Made by a program: the position numbers and the translations under genes. DNA of 64,000 nt from assembly GCF_000499385.1 (NCBI RefSeq), contig NW_013654618.1, positions 124,001 to 188,000 of the forward strand. The letters are read 5' to 3'. This DNA is from Eimeria necatrix. Its lineage: Eukaryota; Apicomplexa; Conoidasida; Eucoccidiorida; Eimeriidae. The notes under the pieces are model-generated. The model did not search any database and was not told the DNA's origin. It saw only the letters and a program-made list of their open reading frames with translations. Shown one piece after another: positions 35,295 to 48,500 of this stretch (the first letter of the stretch is position 1; every line of letters begins with the position of its first letter).

Positions 35295-38200
35295 GGTATT
35301 CAGAGTTGCTGGATCTGCTGCCAGCAGTGCGGTCTAAGCGCAGCTGCTGCCGAAACTGGGTTGGATTAGAGCACCACTGTCTTGGCATAGGAGGGACGGC
35401 GACAATGTACATGAAAGAAGCGGTGGCCTTACACACTTAAATTTGTCAATTTGAAAACATAAACGAAAAATGCAATGAATGGTAGGTAGGTAGGTATGCA
35501 GCCGCGAAGAGTCCGCGCCGTCCTGGGCTTAATCTGGTCGGTGATGCGATCGAGTCAACTGAAGTATGCAAGCAAAGAGCAGGATCAGCAAGTATGAGGT
35601 GGGCCTAAATAGTTGGTCTGCTGCTGTTTGTGCTCGAGAATATTGACACGAAGATTACTGAGGAAGGCTTGGACACAACGCGCAACCGCGATCCGAAGAG
35701 TTGCAGCTTCTGGTGACTCGGCTGCTTCTCTGCTATCTCCTCCAACTCTTCTGTTACACGTTTGATGGTGAAGTAGATGAAATCTCATATAAGTATTGAG
35801 CTTCTTTAAAGTCGAAAGGTTGAGAAGAGCCTTTTGCGTTTTGTTCGAGTGCGTAACGTTGCTATTGAGGCCAGTGGTAGGGCCGCTGTGGTGCCGTACT
35901 TCCAAAACGTCTTTGCATACTCCTCAGGTGTAAAAATTCATTCAAATGACCAATTAAGTGCAGTTGGCAATGTTCAAAGAGGGACAAATGAGCATTCCAA
36001 GATTTGCAGACAAGGAAGCCTGGAGACAGCACAGAGTCCACTTTAGCTTGTTTGCCGACCTTATTGCCAACCTCCGTTATTGTGTTTGCCCTGACTCCAG
36101 CGTGAAGGATCAAAAGTTACACTAAAACATTAACAGGCAATATATGAGATCCACTGCTTGTAAATGACAAAGTTGCCGAGAGCCTGTATCATCAGCGTAT
36201 GGAAGCAGTGTTAGAGGCCCGTACTTGATGCAGTAGCATTCAGCTCTACTTTCTTGTAGGGCCACTTGGGCACTAATTAATGTTCTTTCTGCTTTAATCA
36301 TGTTGAGGTGACCCTATCGCTATTGCTTGACCGGCCCTTTATGAAATTATTCACTAAGTAGACCACGGGCCCTGCCTATCAGTTGGGGGCAGCTCCCAGA
36401 AATAATGAAGCACGCTAAGCTCTTGTTATGAATTAAAAGTTCAAGGACCACTTATTTTGGTTTACAGAAGTACGGAACACCATTCACACGCACCAATAAT
36501 ACTCACCACGGATGTACGGAGCACGGGGAGCATAGGGGACGAAACAGTCAGTATCTTCGGTTCTCAAAGGCCAGGGATCCGCAGATTTTCTCTCGAAAGC
36601 AATATATACGCCGGCAGGAGGACGAACTCTCACACAGCCAAGGAACATGCACAGAAGATGGCCTACTCCCCATGAGATCTTGTGCTGAGCGTCCACCAGT
36701 CACACGTCCTTAATTTTCTTTCTCATAGTAAGTGATACTCGTAAACCAAATTTGCTGCCACTAAAGAATGTCGTCAACGCATCAAAGTGAGATTTCCAGA
36801 TGTCGTTCTGCCTCGTGGGCAGTCCAGTCCTTTCGCCAGATGACCAAAAAGGACGTGGCCGAGTCAAAGTTTCGCCCGCTGCACAGTGATGGCTTCCTAA
36901 CTTCCCCGTTATTGCAAGAAGCTTCTCCACTGCCCACGATAAAGATACATTCTTCAGGAAATCAACCCAGTCTAAGCTGCTATCATTCTGCAGTAACCCG
37001 TTTAATAAAGCTACTTAAGATGCCATCTTCCAAGAAGACTTTAAAGGTTTGACGAACAGCCTCTCACGAGGTAGGTGTAATCATACCCATGCTCTGCAGT
37101 GCGTCCTTTTCTGAATTACCATCTTCTCACATAACGACTTGAACCACAACTAGGGCACGCACTCTCTTGCTATACGCATAGCACCTCGTTTCGCACCATC
37201 GTAACACTCGACTCTATCCTTCAACTCTGGGATTTTTCGTATCTCTATTTAGACTAACGGTGGCTGGCTCTTCCCCTCGACTTCTCACTCTGGATGCGCT
37301 GTGCAATATTGGGCCGCTGATCCTGCCGATTCATCTAGGGCTGTGGCCGCTACTTTCCGTCTGATGAAACCTCGATGGCGCTGGGGCCTGTCACCACGGC
37401 TCATATCATTGCTTTTCACTATTCCTTTATTGCATATATTTGCTCTGTTAAAAAGTACTTCGCTTCCGTCTCGTTGGTCCCCTGTAGCGGCCTGTTTTTT
37501 GGCTGAAGGGCTCTAAAGAAGCTAACAAAATCACCAGTATCATGCGCAGTTTTCCCACGCTTGCTACCTGGCCTTTTCACTCGTCAGGTCCTTTCAATAC
37601 GAGAGCAGCACAGAGAAATGGGGGCGTAGCCCCCTTGCACTCGAAACAGGTGTACCCATCCCCAGTCTTCACCTCCCGTTTGTAACCTGCCTCACGTCTT
37701 TGCTGAGTCTCTCCGTCAAAGACTCCCACTCATTGGCACAGATCTTGCTTGTTCAATAGGCTATGGAGTTCTCACTAGTGTCTGCAGTATCTTGTGCCTC
37801 AGATAGACTTAAGGGTATCGGCCACCTCTTGCAACGAAGTTTGTGTCACCAGCCCGGCGTGTTAAAGCAGATACCGCAGTATCAGGCAGTGACGCCAAAG
37901 TACTGAACAAGCTTGCCTTTTGGAGGCGGCTCACATTGACCCAGCATAAAGGAGAACTTTGCTGGGTAGTGAACAAGGCCTTTCTTCCAACTGGGACGTG
38001 GGGAATAATCTGACGTTGGGTTGTGCCTGGACCCATTTCAAGTCGTTTGAATTAATATTTGAAACATTTATGAGGAACCAGCACATCTCAATTAGAACCC
38101 ACGTCTTCCTGTCCTGCATCTAGACCAAATGCAATAACTCCCCCATTGCTGCATTGGTTTCGAAGACGTAAACAGCACGGTTGTCCGGCTTCTGTTGTAC

Positions 38201-39527
38201 TGCTAGCATAGTGCTATCACTGATTTCTACTCTGTCATCCTCTTATGCATGTGACTTGAGAGCGAGAAAATGAGTCCCTCCACTCGTGGAATTCTGCAGT
38301 TTGACTTTATTTTCCGGCCGCTCGTAGTGCCTAGTCCTCACGTGCAGCATCTTCTCGCTGCGTAGACACATTTGAGTACACCCATTCAAAGCGTCTTATT
38401 CCAAAACGTCTTCTTCACTTGGTTCTTATGTGCGGGTTGCGTACTCAGAAACACATCCAGGGGCAGTGCCCAACTGTAGTGAGGCAAGCCCACACCGGCT
38501 TGCAGATACAACCGTGTAAAACACTGTTCCAGAAACCTGAGCTGCACTGCATGCGTCTAATAAGGCAGGACACACTCAGGAGAAAAATACGGGGTACGTC
38601 ATACAACGTGACATTTTAAAATGAGAAACACCTTAATTATGTCGCCTTACTCTAAGGAGCAAAACGCTTTTTCTAAGCTTCTATGGTTGCTAAGCCTCTT
38701 AGCAGCCTCTGCCAGAGGCCTTGCAGCTGGCGCCAGAGGCTTGAAGGACTCTTAGCATCCCATTGTTTTTTACCTTCCATAACACATTTATTGCTTATGC
38801 TTGTGGAGCTTTTTCCGTAACGTTTTTTGCAGTTTTCGTACCCCACTATTATGCCTTGAACTACTCCATATCCCGTGTTCGGCATTAAGACGTCACTTGG
38901 GTCCCTGGCGCACGAGTTGCTTGTAACGGAAGCGATACTAAGTTTTAATTGAGCATTGACACATGTTTACTGCTTTTCTGACTCCAATTTTTCAAATGAA
39001 GGCATCAACAGCAGTTTTCCCCTCCGTAACTCTGGCGGGGGACGAAGACTAATCATAGTCGCCGGGGGCCTCCTTCTGCATTGAATTGCTGCGGTTTGCC
39101 TGTACCAGACTAACGTAAAGACGGGAAGAACTAGTGCAGTCCATTATGTTTATAAACTGACTCGCGCACCGGCCTAGTCAATCAATGTGCGATTTCTCGC
39201 GCTGCGGCAGGCGCTGCGGCAGGCGCAGCATTGTGGAAGGAACATGCAAAACAGCTGAAACAATCATTTCATATGCATTGATATTGGTTAACATGGCCCA
39301 AAATTAAACCACGTGCATTCGTCCTGTGCAAATGGAAGCGAGGGAAGATGTTCATGTGGCACTTCACTCGGGTCTTCATTGATGCTTGCAATCGCAAACT
39401 TTTGCACGAGGGGAGCCGCTGCAGCACTAGGAAAGATTCGTCTCGCCCTGTTACATTCGAGACTGACAAACATCGGAGGCTTCTCTGCTGCGCCACCAAC
39501 TGAAACCTGTTCTCCGCTTCCGCACTG
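35295..39527. other. 4.2-kb gene-poor region
   Basis: No supported gene. The longest frame (35905-35585, minus, 106 codons) has no recognisable motif. A 12-bp tandem repeat lies at 39199-39225. The 5' control regions of the MFS gene (-) and the pseudouridine synthase gene (+) should lie at the two ends. Confidence 0.5.
39199..39225. repeat. 12-bp tandem repeat
   Basis: GCGCTGCGGCAG occurs twice in a row and is followed by GCGC. It lies about 300 bp upstream of the pseudouridine synthase start. Confidence 0.7.
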
Positions 39528-42500
39528 ATGAATCCGACGCAAAAGCTGGCTTCAACATGGGGCCTAGGAAGTGTTCGGTTTCTGCATACTGATGCAGCTT
39601 TCATTTGCCATAAAGTCCCGCGCGAGTTTGGCTGTGGCTTCCCGCAGCATCTTGCGACTGGAGAGCTTCGTAGCTACAGCAGGCGTGTGCATCGTGTCTT
39701 CACCTCCACAAATAGTCAAGCCTCTGGTGCCTGCGAGTCAAACGACGCCATGCAAGCCGACCCAGAAAATGCGAGTATTGAACCACTTCTAGCTCCGCAT
39801 GTTGACCCCAAGAAGGCGCACAACAGAGAGCGTGGCGACTCACCTATCACTGGCAATATGGCAAGACCTCAGCAATCTCTGTCTCCGAAGACTAGCTTTC
39901 CTCTACTCACAGCCGCATCTGCCCGTGCCGGGGAGGTGCTCGACGGACAAAGGAGCAGTGACACGATTGTACCTGCAGCGCAAGCCCTGGGCGATGCTGT
40001 GGGTGCATGCACCAGAGCCGCATGCGATAAGCCTCTACAGCTATTACCGGAGCCTTCAACGCCTGAAAAACTGGAGAAAGAGAGAGGCAAATGACACCTG
40101 ACTAGTTCTACTTTACATGCTCCTCGAGTAATAGTTTGCCAGCAGCCGCCAAAAGTTTACCTCTAGTTGTGCATTGTCATCGATGTGTACGTAATTGGAC
40201 CGACAGCACGATGACGTATGCGCTCCCTCATTCTCTGCCTGCATTGTTGCAGAGGCCGCAGGCCTATCTGTTTTTCGCATCGGCTCCAACAGAACAAAAT
40301 CAAGCAAAAATCAAACTCCGGATTCGTCTCAAAGAGTCAGTCGACTACTGCAGGGGCTCTGCGGCTGTTCCTGGCCCTCGGCACAGAAAATGCTGCGCCG
40401 CAAGGAAGCCTTTGTAGTAACTAAGGACAAGTGAGATCGTCAGCCGGCGCTTGTGTACACACTACATTTTAATATGGGTTTAGTGTTTGCGTGAGGTGTG
40501 TACACTGTACGTCATGCAGCATACCGCACTGTGGTGCACTTTGTCAATGAAGCCACACTTCTTAATATTCTTTCGGGAAGTTTAACGATAAATCTGCATC
40601 CGCAGGTACTTTGTTAGTATGCTCTTCTGCGTAGAACTTACATCCGTGGACGGTTGCGATTACGTTCCCTCCTATTAACGTACATGAACAAATCCCGTGC
40701 AAACACAATCAAACGCAGAATTCGTTTGTACTTCTCTTCGCACTATTTACATTGTTTCTCCATATTTTTTGTATTTTGCACTGCTGTCTATTCCTAGGTG
40801 CTTCGGTTGTTTCTCTGGTCACTGCTACTGCTGTTCTTGGTTGCACTGGCTAGTTGCAGTTGCATTCGATGCTTGCTTGCAGAAACGCGGGAGAGCACCT
40901 CCAACAAATAAGAGATACGAAGAGACGGAAGCCCATTCCTATGGGCACGCGGCTTGAGCCAGGCGACTGCCTGTACTTTCCCAGCACTAACAGCATCTCT
41001 GACAGCAGCAGTCTAGTGTGCAGACAGCAGCAGCAGAAGCAACAGCAAAAGCACAGGGAACTCTTGCTGTTTTCAGACGCAGATTTTGTAGTGGTCAATA
41101 AGCCACATGGAGCTCCACTAAAGAAACTTGCAGTAGGTTAAGGAGCCATCAAGGGCCTGCGCCCCTTACAAATTGCATTTGCTGCAAAACTAACGGAATG
41201 ATTGTGTTTCCTTCCCCAGAAGGTTAGCTATGATTGTCGTAATTGGACTCTTGCACTGCTTTTTTGCTGTAGCGTGAGCTGACGGCTTTCTTAGAGGATA
41301 CTTCGGGCGCATCTGCAGGCGCAGCAGAGGTACCATTATAAATAGCATCGCTGTTAAATTTGTGCAGCACCACAGTTAAACATTGGCCTGCAACAACAGT
41401 CAGATCTAGTCACCACCACCATACACAATGCTGCCTGTTTTATGAGTTTCTTCTCTCTGCCTTGTTTATCTCAGCCCTTAGTGCCTTTGACTGGCCACGA
41501 TCACCACTGCAGCGGAGCGGTGCTGCTGTGCCGCAGTCGTTCTCTGGCATCAACTATGCGCACGTCAATTATTGAGTAAAAAGAGAGATGAACCACAGTG
41601 CATACCTACAGAAGACTTCCTCGCTTTCACGTCACTTTTTCTGAATTGATTGCTTTTCTTTGATGCGCCTCCTGTCTTCAGTGTGTCGTGGCTTTACTAT
41701 TAGTTTCCCTACTGCTAGAATTAGTATTGTGGGTATAAATATCAGTGTCATCGTTGTTCACTTCGTTGGGCGTGTCCTCTGACCGCAGTGGGGGGTTCGG
41801 GACTCAGAAGATTCTTACCATTGTAGAGGGGAGTCCTCCTGGCAGCAGCGGCGTTGTGAAGATTCCTCTTAGGCTGGACCAGGTCCGTTCAAAATATACC
41901 TATGCCAAATCTGGTTGTCTGGTTGTCGCTTCGGCTCACCATTAATCCCCTACTTGATGTATTGCAACTGCATCTGCATCAAGTTTGTTTGCTCTTCTTT
42001 GAATTAGTACATTGGATGAGGCCTCTGCGCTGTTTGGTGTTTTTAGACAGTTGGCGCTGCGCTACCATGCTGTACGCATTTAGGAGGTTCCGCTGCGGTT
42101 ACGCAGTGGACGGTGTTGCGCACAATGAAGGCATCAGTTGATAGACACGGTGCCTATAACCAGCCGAACAAGGGCTTGTGGGGGCCCATGAGGAGTCCGA
42201 TATGGAATGACAGGCAGCGGATATCAGTGCTGCTTCTAGAGACCGAACTTCGGCTATCGCGCGACCAAGTCCGCGCTCATTGCGCATTTGGTGGGAGCTG
42301 TATCGAAAGCATCGGCAGCAGCGGAAGCTGTAGCAGTCGCTGGCTGTTTTTAAGACCTAGCAGTCCGTCGCTGCTGGGGCCGACTAAGCCGAAAAACACT
42401 GACAGAAGTATGCAAGAAACAAATATACTGTGTTATTGCTGCGTGCAGGTCTGCGCTGTCCGGTGAAAGGCGACCAGCTGTATACGCAGCTGCTGAAGAT

Positions 42501-42968
42501 GTGGCAACGGGCCGAGCAACAGCAGAAATGTTCTTCGGCTGACGCTATCCCAGAGAAAAGCGATGAAATGGGAAAAGAACAAGCAAGAGAACGGGTGACA
42601 CTCCCGTTGCATGTTGCGCAGATAAAGTGGAGGACGCTCGCAGGTAGGGCATACGGCGTAGCTCTAACTCGACATTGCATTCCGGGTAACAGCGACGAAT
42701 CGCAATAGCTCCAGTAGGAGCTATGTACGAATCGTCGATTCCCACGCAGGCGTGCAGGGCCCCAACGTGTACCAGTTAAAGAGACAGATATAGACGGTGC
42801 ACAGTGCATTGCACCCACCGAGTACAACACTGCAAATTGTGCCGTTCTGAACTCTACGCAGGAACAGAAGTAACGGTGTCCGCTCCAGTAGGCGATTCTG
42901 CCTGCGCCGAATTTAAGGCCTGTGGGCTTTCCTGCGGAGTGAACACTCCGAAGTGGTTGGCTCTTTGA
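39528..42968 (+). CDS. RluA-type pseudouridine synthase, 9 exons, ~570 aa
   Basis: Exons: 39528-40086, 40253-40430, 40883-41132, 41273-41329, 41475-41563, 41789-41882, 42107-42290, 42449-42643, 42862-42968; phases agree and the sum is 571 codons. Residues 1-186 are a poorly conserved N-terminal extension, possibly a targeting sequence. An S4-like segment follows (SQRVSRLLQGLCGCS ... KMLRRKEAFVV), with GTRLEPGDCLYFP, a Gln-rich insertion, then the synthase core: DADFVVVNKPHG, TGHDHHCSGAVLLCRS, VEGSPPGSSGVVKIPL, LLLETELRLSRDQVRAHCAF and CPVKGDQLY. RluA enzymes isomerise uridine to pseudouridine in rRNA or tRNA using an Asp in an RLD motif; here the equivalent stretch reads TGHDHHCSG, so the Asp seems kept but the motif is altered. 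The exon 1 donor is GC and is the weakest junction. Confidence 0.8.
40087..40252 (+). other. Predicted GC-AG intron 1 of the pseudouridine synthase gene
   Basis: The donor GAGAG|GCAAAT in phase 1 fits the acceptor TTGTTGCAG|AGGCC and keeps the frame into the S4-like exon. No GT donor in a matching phase was found close to the end of the first frame. An unseen extra exon is the alternative. Confidence 0.4.
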
Positions 42969-43685
42969 GAAGCTGCATATGCAAATTATTCAACTTATGC
43001 ACGCGGCAAGATTACTAATTAGATGTGTAGACAGCGTGCTGCTTACAGGTACAAGTGCCTAACTTGGATGCATAGGAACAGTGATCACTTGGGCACACAA
43101 CCATTACATTCAGCACGAAACATCACCTCTGTAGACTACTGGCGTGACCCCACTAGCCGTAAGCGCCTGAGACGAAGTGGCTAAGAACAGCTTGCAAAGG
43201 TAAGCTGCATAGCTCTAAGCGGGCACTACTTCTAGGGTAAAGAGCGTGTGACACCGCAAATGCGCTGTCGACGGATCTCAGCTTTCGCCTCAGAACTAAA
43301 GGCGCATAGTTCCATCGGTCAGACTGAGCTACACCAGTCAGTTAGTGCCGCGACTTTCGCCAACAATAGGTGCATGCGGCTATACTAAACTAAGTCCGAA
43401 TTCTGTCTTAGGTACTCCGTTTCCGAATTCAGCTCTGGGAATCCACCTGCTGCACCTGCTTGCAAATTATCGGTATGGAGCTGAAGCTTATTCCTACTGA
43501 CTTCTAAATGAGTCATGCTGCTGCTAAGATAGAACTTCCAGTACAGCGCAAAACTTTTCGCTTGCACGCCGCATCATGAAATACGCAATAAATGAAAACA
43601 ACGACTCGGCTGCCGCTGAGTCCGGACGTACGCACGCGTACTTCCGTGCACACTTTGTGTAGACGGATGCATGCAGTTACGCCTT

Positions 43686-43716
<31 letters not shown>

Positions 43717-44030
43717 GGTAAACTCTATATATACGTATATATACATACATTGCAAAGCCAGACCCGAAACACTCCCACCCGATTTCAACACCGAGGGCGC
43801 CCAAACAGTCTGGCATGCATTGCTTCGAGCAGTTGATACGAGACCTTTTGTGCATCTGCAGGTCCCGATGATTGTTCGGGCCCTCTTAAACACTTGTGGA
43901 ACCCCAAACCACCAACACAAGCGGAAACTTCGCGCCGGGCACAGACAGCAGCGCCTGATCATGGAGATCTGATGCTGCCGCTGGTAGTCACTAAGACGAA
44001 GTGTTCAGGCACCGCAGGGCCTGCACATCT
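42969..44030. other. Convergent spacer with a TA microsatellite
   Basis: About 1.06 kb lie between the 3' ends of the pseudouridine synthase gene (+) and the SR factor gene (-). Apart from the (TA)n tract at 43686-43717, no structure was recognised. Confidence 0.5.
43686..43717. repeat. (TA)n microsatellite
   Basis: An almost pure TA dinucleotide run of about 32 bp with one phase break (ATTATA). It is likely to be length-variable. Confidence 0.9.
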
Positions 44031-45579
44031 CTATCGTCTTCCTCTGCCTCCCCTCATGTCCCGTTCATCATCTGAGTAGTCGCGACGGCGTGGACTGCAG
44101 CACATGAACGCACAAGGCGTGCAAAAGCGGCGAAAGCTCCACCCCCTTGAGCAGCCAAAAGCTTGTGGTTCACTGCTTCACTGGCCAGATGATACGTTTA
44201 TCTATCGTCATGTGGGTCCATTACCTGTAGGACCGCCGTCGATCGATGCTACGGCTGCGGCCCCTGCGGCCTCTGTAGTTGTAGTCGCTGCCTTCACTAC
44301 TATATCCGGGACTGCAGCAACGCGCGTGCACGCACTAAACAACAGTTTTAAAAGCTCCCATTGCAAACAGGATACGTGGAACACTGAACAGAACGCAGAA
44401 CAAGTAAGCAGCTGCTACTATCAGTTACCTTCTGCGAATATCACGGCTGCGCGGGCCGTCGGGAGAAACCCGCCTCCTCCTCCCGCCCGGACTTGCTCTT
44501 CTGCCTTTGGCTCCAGGTCCCTTGGCAATCTCTACTCGCAGGCTGAGGCAAGCAACACAGTGTACATGCACCTGAGTCTACGCTGAGGCGGCGGTAGGGC
44601 TTCACCATCTTATAACCTAACAGCTTTGCCTGATCGAGCAGGCCACAGGCAGGCCAGTCACTTGAGCAACTCTGCCCCACGGCGCAAGGCCGAATAAAGG
44701 CCTAATAAGCAAATCGTACACAGTGAGTAAACACCGCGTAACGAAGTCGCCGATAGCAAACACACAGGAACAATAAACACGAAAAAACAGAATGCACACA
44801 ATCATGGTCCCCTCGCGTTAATATGTTTACCCGACAACAGAGCCGCAGCGCCGCCGCAGCCGCAGAGAAGTGAAAACGAAGACAGCAACAGGAGGCTGCT
44901 GCTGCAGCAACAGCTGGTGCAGGGTAGGGGCAGCAGCGAAGGGTAGAGTCGAAACGCAGGGAAGCGGCGAGCCTACAACGACCAGAGGCACCTCCGCATG
45001 CAATTGATTGAATTCGCACTTAGACGAAAATAGAAACATAAAATGAAATGGAACAACGACTGCTCACTACTTTTCTCGGTGTAGGATGCCGTCTGTCGCC
45101 TCTACAGCGTCCCGCGCATCCCGCGCATCTTCAAATGTCTTGAAACAAAAACGAACACCGCCAAAATAAAGCAAACATGAAAGAGGAACAACTCGGCGCA
45201 GGAATAACACGATTAAAATAGCCTAGATCCCCATACCCCGAGGCACAACTACAGTGAAAGAGGCCGGCGGGACAGCGCACCACAAATGCAAACCCCGGTG
45301 GGTTCCTGGCAACCCAGATGTTGCTAAGTTTTCCATAGCGCCTGAATATTTCCTCTAGCTCAGATGAAGTCGACTCCGGGTCCAAGTTGCCTGAGGTGAA
45401 ACCGTATACAAATAAGAGCTCTAAAGGACGATGTTGGAGTAATGGATAAAGACGTCGCATCAACAGGCACTCCGCAGTTAAACCCTTCTCGTTGTAAGGA
45501 AATCTTCAATCATGTGAAAAGGTAACCCACCCACATACACCTTCCTCCCTTGGGTCATCTCGTCGTCCATACGATGCAT
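44031..45579 (-). CDS. SR-type splicing factor with one RRM, 5 exons, ~134 aa
   Basis: Minus-strand exons: 45579-45531, 45390-45281, 45138-45071, 44542-44429, 44094-44031; phases agree and the sum is 135 codons. The product has one RNA-recognition motif: RNP2 is KVYVGNLDP and RNP1 is PPGFAFVTFED, followed by ARDAVEATDG and LRVEIAKG. The tail is Arg/Ser/Gly-rich (GRRASPGGRRRRVSP, RRSPRRRDYSDDERD, ending GGRGRR). RRM plus a short RS/RG tail is the layout of small SR proteins of the SRSF3/SRSF7 type, which bind exonic enhancers and help choose splice sites in the nucleus. No zinc knuckle is seen. Translation could also begin at the ATG at 45570. Confidence 0.9.
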
Positions 45580-48500
45580 CTTCTCCTGACAGCACGCAGC
45601 CAGAACCTCACGCTAAAACTTACCCAGTAAGCAGCCAGACGCAGCAAAAACGCCCCCTTCAAAATCGGCGTGTCCGCCCGTTATTCGAACTGTACATGAA
45701 AAATTGCGAGTGCGTTTTTAAAGGCATAACGATTCAGGAGTCGCTGTGGCAGCAACGGAAGCCTCCAACAGGCCATCGCGTTCAGTGGATGAGCAGTGAA
45801 AAGCCACTCTCACGGCTGTGTTTTTGCAACAAAGTAAAAATCTTACTTGCTACCGTATACGGCTCTCTCCAAAAAGCCAGGTGTATGAAGACGCGCTTAA
45901 TGTTGCAAAAGGAAATGGACGGTGAGTCGGACCGCCACGACCGCCAAAGTTGTCCACGGCTGGAATCAGGTCGCAAATTATTTTTTATCTTTTTTTATTG
46001 TAATTCATCACTGCTGGAATTCACTTTGATTTTCTTGCTGAATGGATGACAGAAAATAACTTGTTGGAACCCAGCCCTAGCAGCCCCACGCTGTGGCCCT
46101 TACGGCGCAGCTGTGATGGTGCGGCGATGGTTTTTCACTGTGGGAGTAACGTGTATGAATGAGGTATCTGATTAATTTCTTGTTCCCAGGTTATTGCACT
46201 GCGCAGAACTAGTAGTCTCCACAATTTTAGGCTCTTTTGGGGTCTCCCCGTAGGCGGCACTTGGTCCTGGCGTTGGAGATGTGGGTTGCGAATTAGAAAT
46301 CTGAATCTACTTCGTTCCTTTCGCGGGCCTCTGCATGCGCCCTTTCAGTGTTTCTTTTTAATTGAGCACCCGCTTTAGCTTTAGCGTTTCTTCCCGCTTT
46401 CGAGTCAGCTAGGTCGTGACTGCCTCACAAAGATAAACGTTTATTTAATTTGTATGAAAATGTATACATATTTAATAAATTTAAATAAATCAAAAGCATA
46501 TTTATGTGTACCTAGTTATTTATTAACAAAAATCTGGACGAGCAGTACATAGGTTGCCTTTCGATTTAGCTTTTAGCTCCCAGGAAGCCTTCGGCTTCTC
46601 GTAGGAAGGTATTGTTTTTGTGCGTTGGCTATTTTCTGTCCCGCTGAATTTCCGACCGCTTTCGTCCTCAGGTTATATAATCATAAGAGCAGCTTTGGCC
46701 AGTTGCACATCTTGCGGCTCCATGTGTGCATTTTTTGTTAGGCTCATTTTCAGAGCCGCAAGCAAACGCATGCAACACTTTTGCGCCTTCCTCGTGTTCG
46801 TTATGTAGCTGCAGTACAGTGAGTTTACTGGTGCATTAATCCTCGTAACGTAGTATTGCGGGGGTGAAACTCTTCTGCCATGCGTGAAACTTGGGGGTCC
46901 GCAGGAGCCCAGTAATATTGCTGCGTGTATCGTCTTAGCTACGTATCTGATGTATCTTTGACATGCGACTCGTTGGGTGGATAGATATTAGCTGTGGGTA
47001 CTGGTGCAGCACAGGCCACTGCTGCTGTCAAGTTCCAGGTAGAACTAAGGGGTAGTCTCCTACGTCAAGGAACATTTGACAGAAGCCCAGAACTATTAAT
47101 GTAGGAGGCCCTGACCAAACCTTCCCAGTCAGCACCACACGCCGCATTGTAGTGCCACTTCTGCAGGCAGTACAGAGCCAAAGCGCCTCTCAGCCAAGAA
47201 TCCATCACTGCACTCAGCTATCATTTCTGCAGGCAGTAGAAACCGCGTTGCAATCAGAAAGTGATGCTCATCGCAGAGTGCTGGTGGGTGGTGCAGCTCC
47301 CTTGCTCAAGAACGTAGTAGCCTAAAGCTCCTTTCCGGTGGTTCCTTTGGAAAAAGTCAGCTTCAAGAGGCAAATACGTACAGAAACTGAGTCGACGTGG
47401 CATTACTTCGCTGTGAGGTTTCTGGCTGGACCTTCACAGCATAGCAAGAGCTTTGACTAGACCCCCAGCACCAGGCGAAAAGGATTATTTTTTGCTCAGC
47501 TTCCACTCAAACCGTGGTTTTATAACAGTACTGCGTGTTAGAAGCAATGTGTTGAGAGGGGGGAACAGGAAAGACGAAGGTAAAAAACATTTCATACCGG
47601 TCTATGCTCTTGGCATGAGGCCTCTCCAGGCCAAGATTCGATAAGGCTTCTCCCGCAGTGTCGAAAAGCCTTCACTTCTTTCAGTGCTCAAAATGAGGCA
47701 CAATATAAAGCTACTTCTCTGTGCAACCTCTAAAATCTGCTAGTCCTCCCGTAGGAGATTGCTGCTGCAAAGAGCCTTTCCGGCTCTCTTAGTTGCGCAA
47801 GCAAATCTCAATCCATGTTCAAATGTTGACAGTTTTGCATAGCCTTCAAGATCTCTCTGCATGTTCACCTGCATTAAAAGGCTGTCAAACATAAAGCAAC
47901 TCAACTCGCCGTAAATCATCGGTTCTCTAGCGTTTCGTGCTGTTCTGAAGAGCTTTAGTACAGGGTGCCATTTGTGATGGAGAGTTCAGTTTTCACTTCA
48001 AAGAGTGCCTGGTCTACAGTAAAAATATTCGAGAATACACTCCGTCTCCTGTTCTCTCTCCGCTTAGCAGCTGCTTCGCAGTTGCGTATCTGTCCTAATT
48101 GTTCGTTTTGTGCTGATGCGTGGCGAAAAATACCAAAATTTGAGCTGAGTAAATTCGTATATCCCAACATATCGTTATTGTACATTTTACTAGAGGTTAC
48201 AGTATTGAGGCTATGTCCAAAGTAGGAATTGATTTAGGGCTTTTTCTCGCCAGCTTCTTGTGCTAGGTATACAGAGGCGAATAGAAAACGGTTGTATATA
48301 TGCGAACAAACTTATAGCAGTACACATACTTGAAGACTCCTGGCTGCTAGGCATTGCTGGCGTGGTGGCATCCCCTAGACGCTGGAACTGTCCCCTGCAT
48401 TGTAGTGCTTAGGCGGTGAGCTAAGTGCTCTATTCCTTTTGATACGTCGAGCAGTGCTTAACAGTGGCAGTTAAGTAGCGCGTACACTGCATCTAACCCC

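Noticed and set aside
38705..38719. Palindrome GCCTCTGCCAGAGGC
   Set aside because: Short, with near copies of the same word next to it; likely simple-sequence noise.
44104..44586. 160-aa plus-strand frame
   Set aside because: It overlaps the fourth exon of the SR factor on the other strand and has no family similarity.
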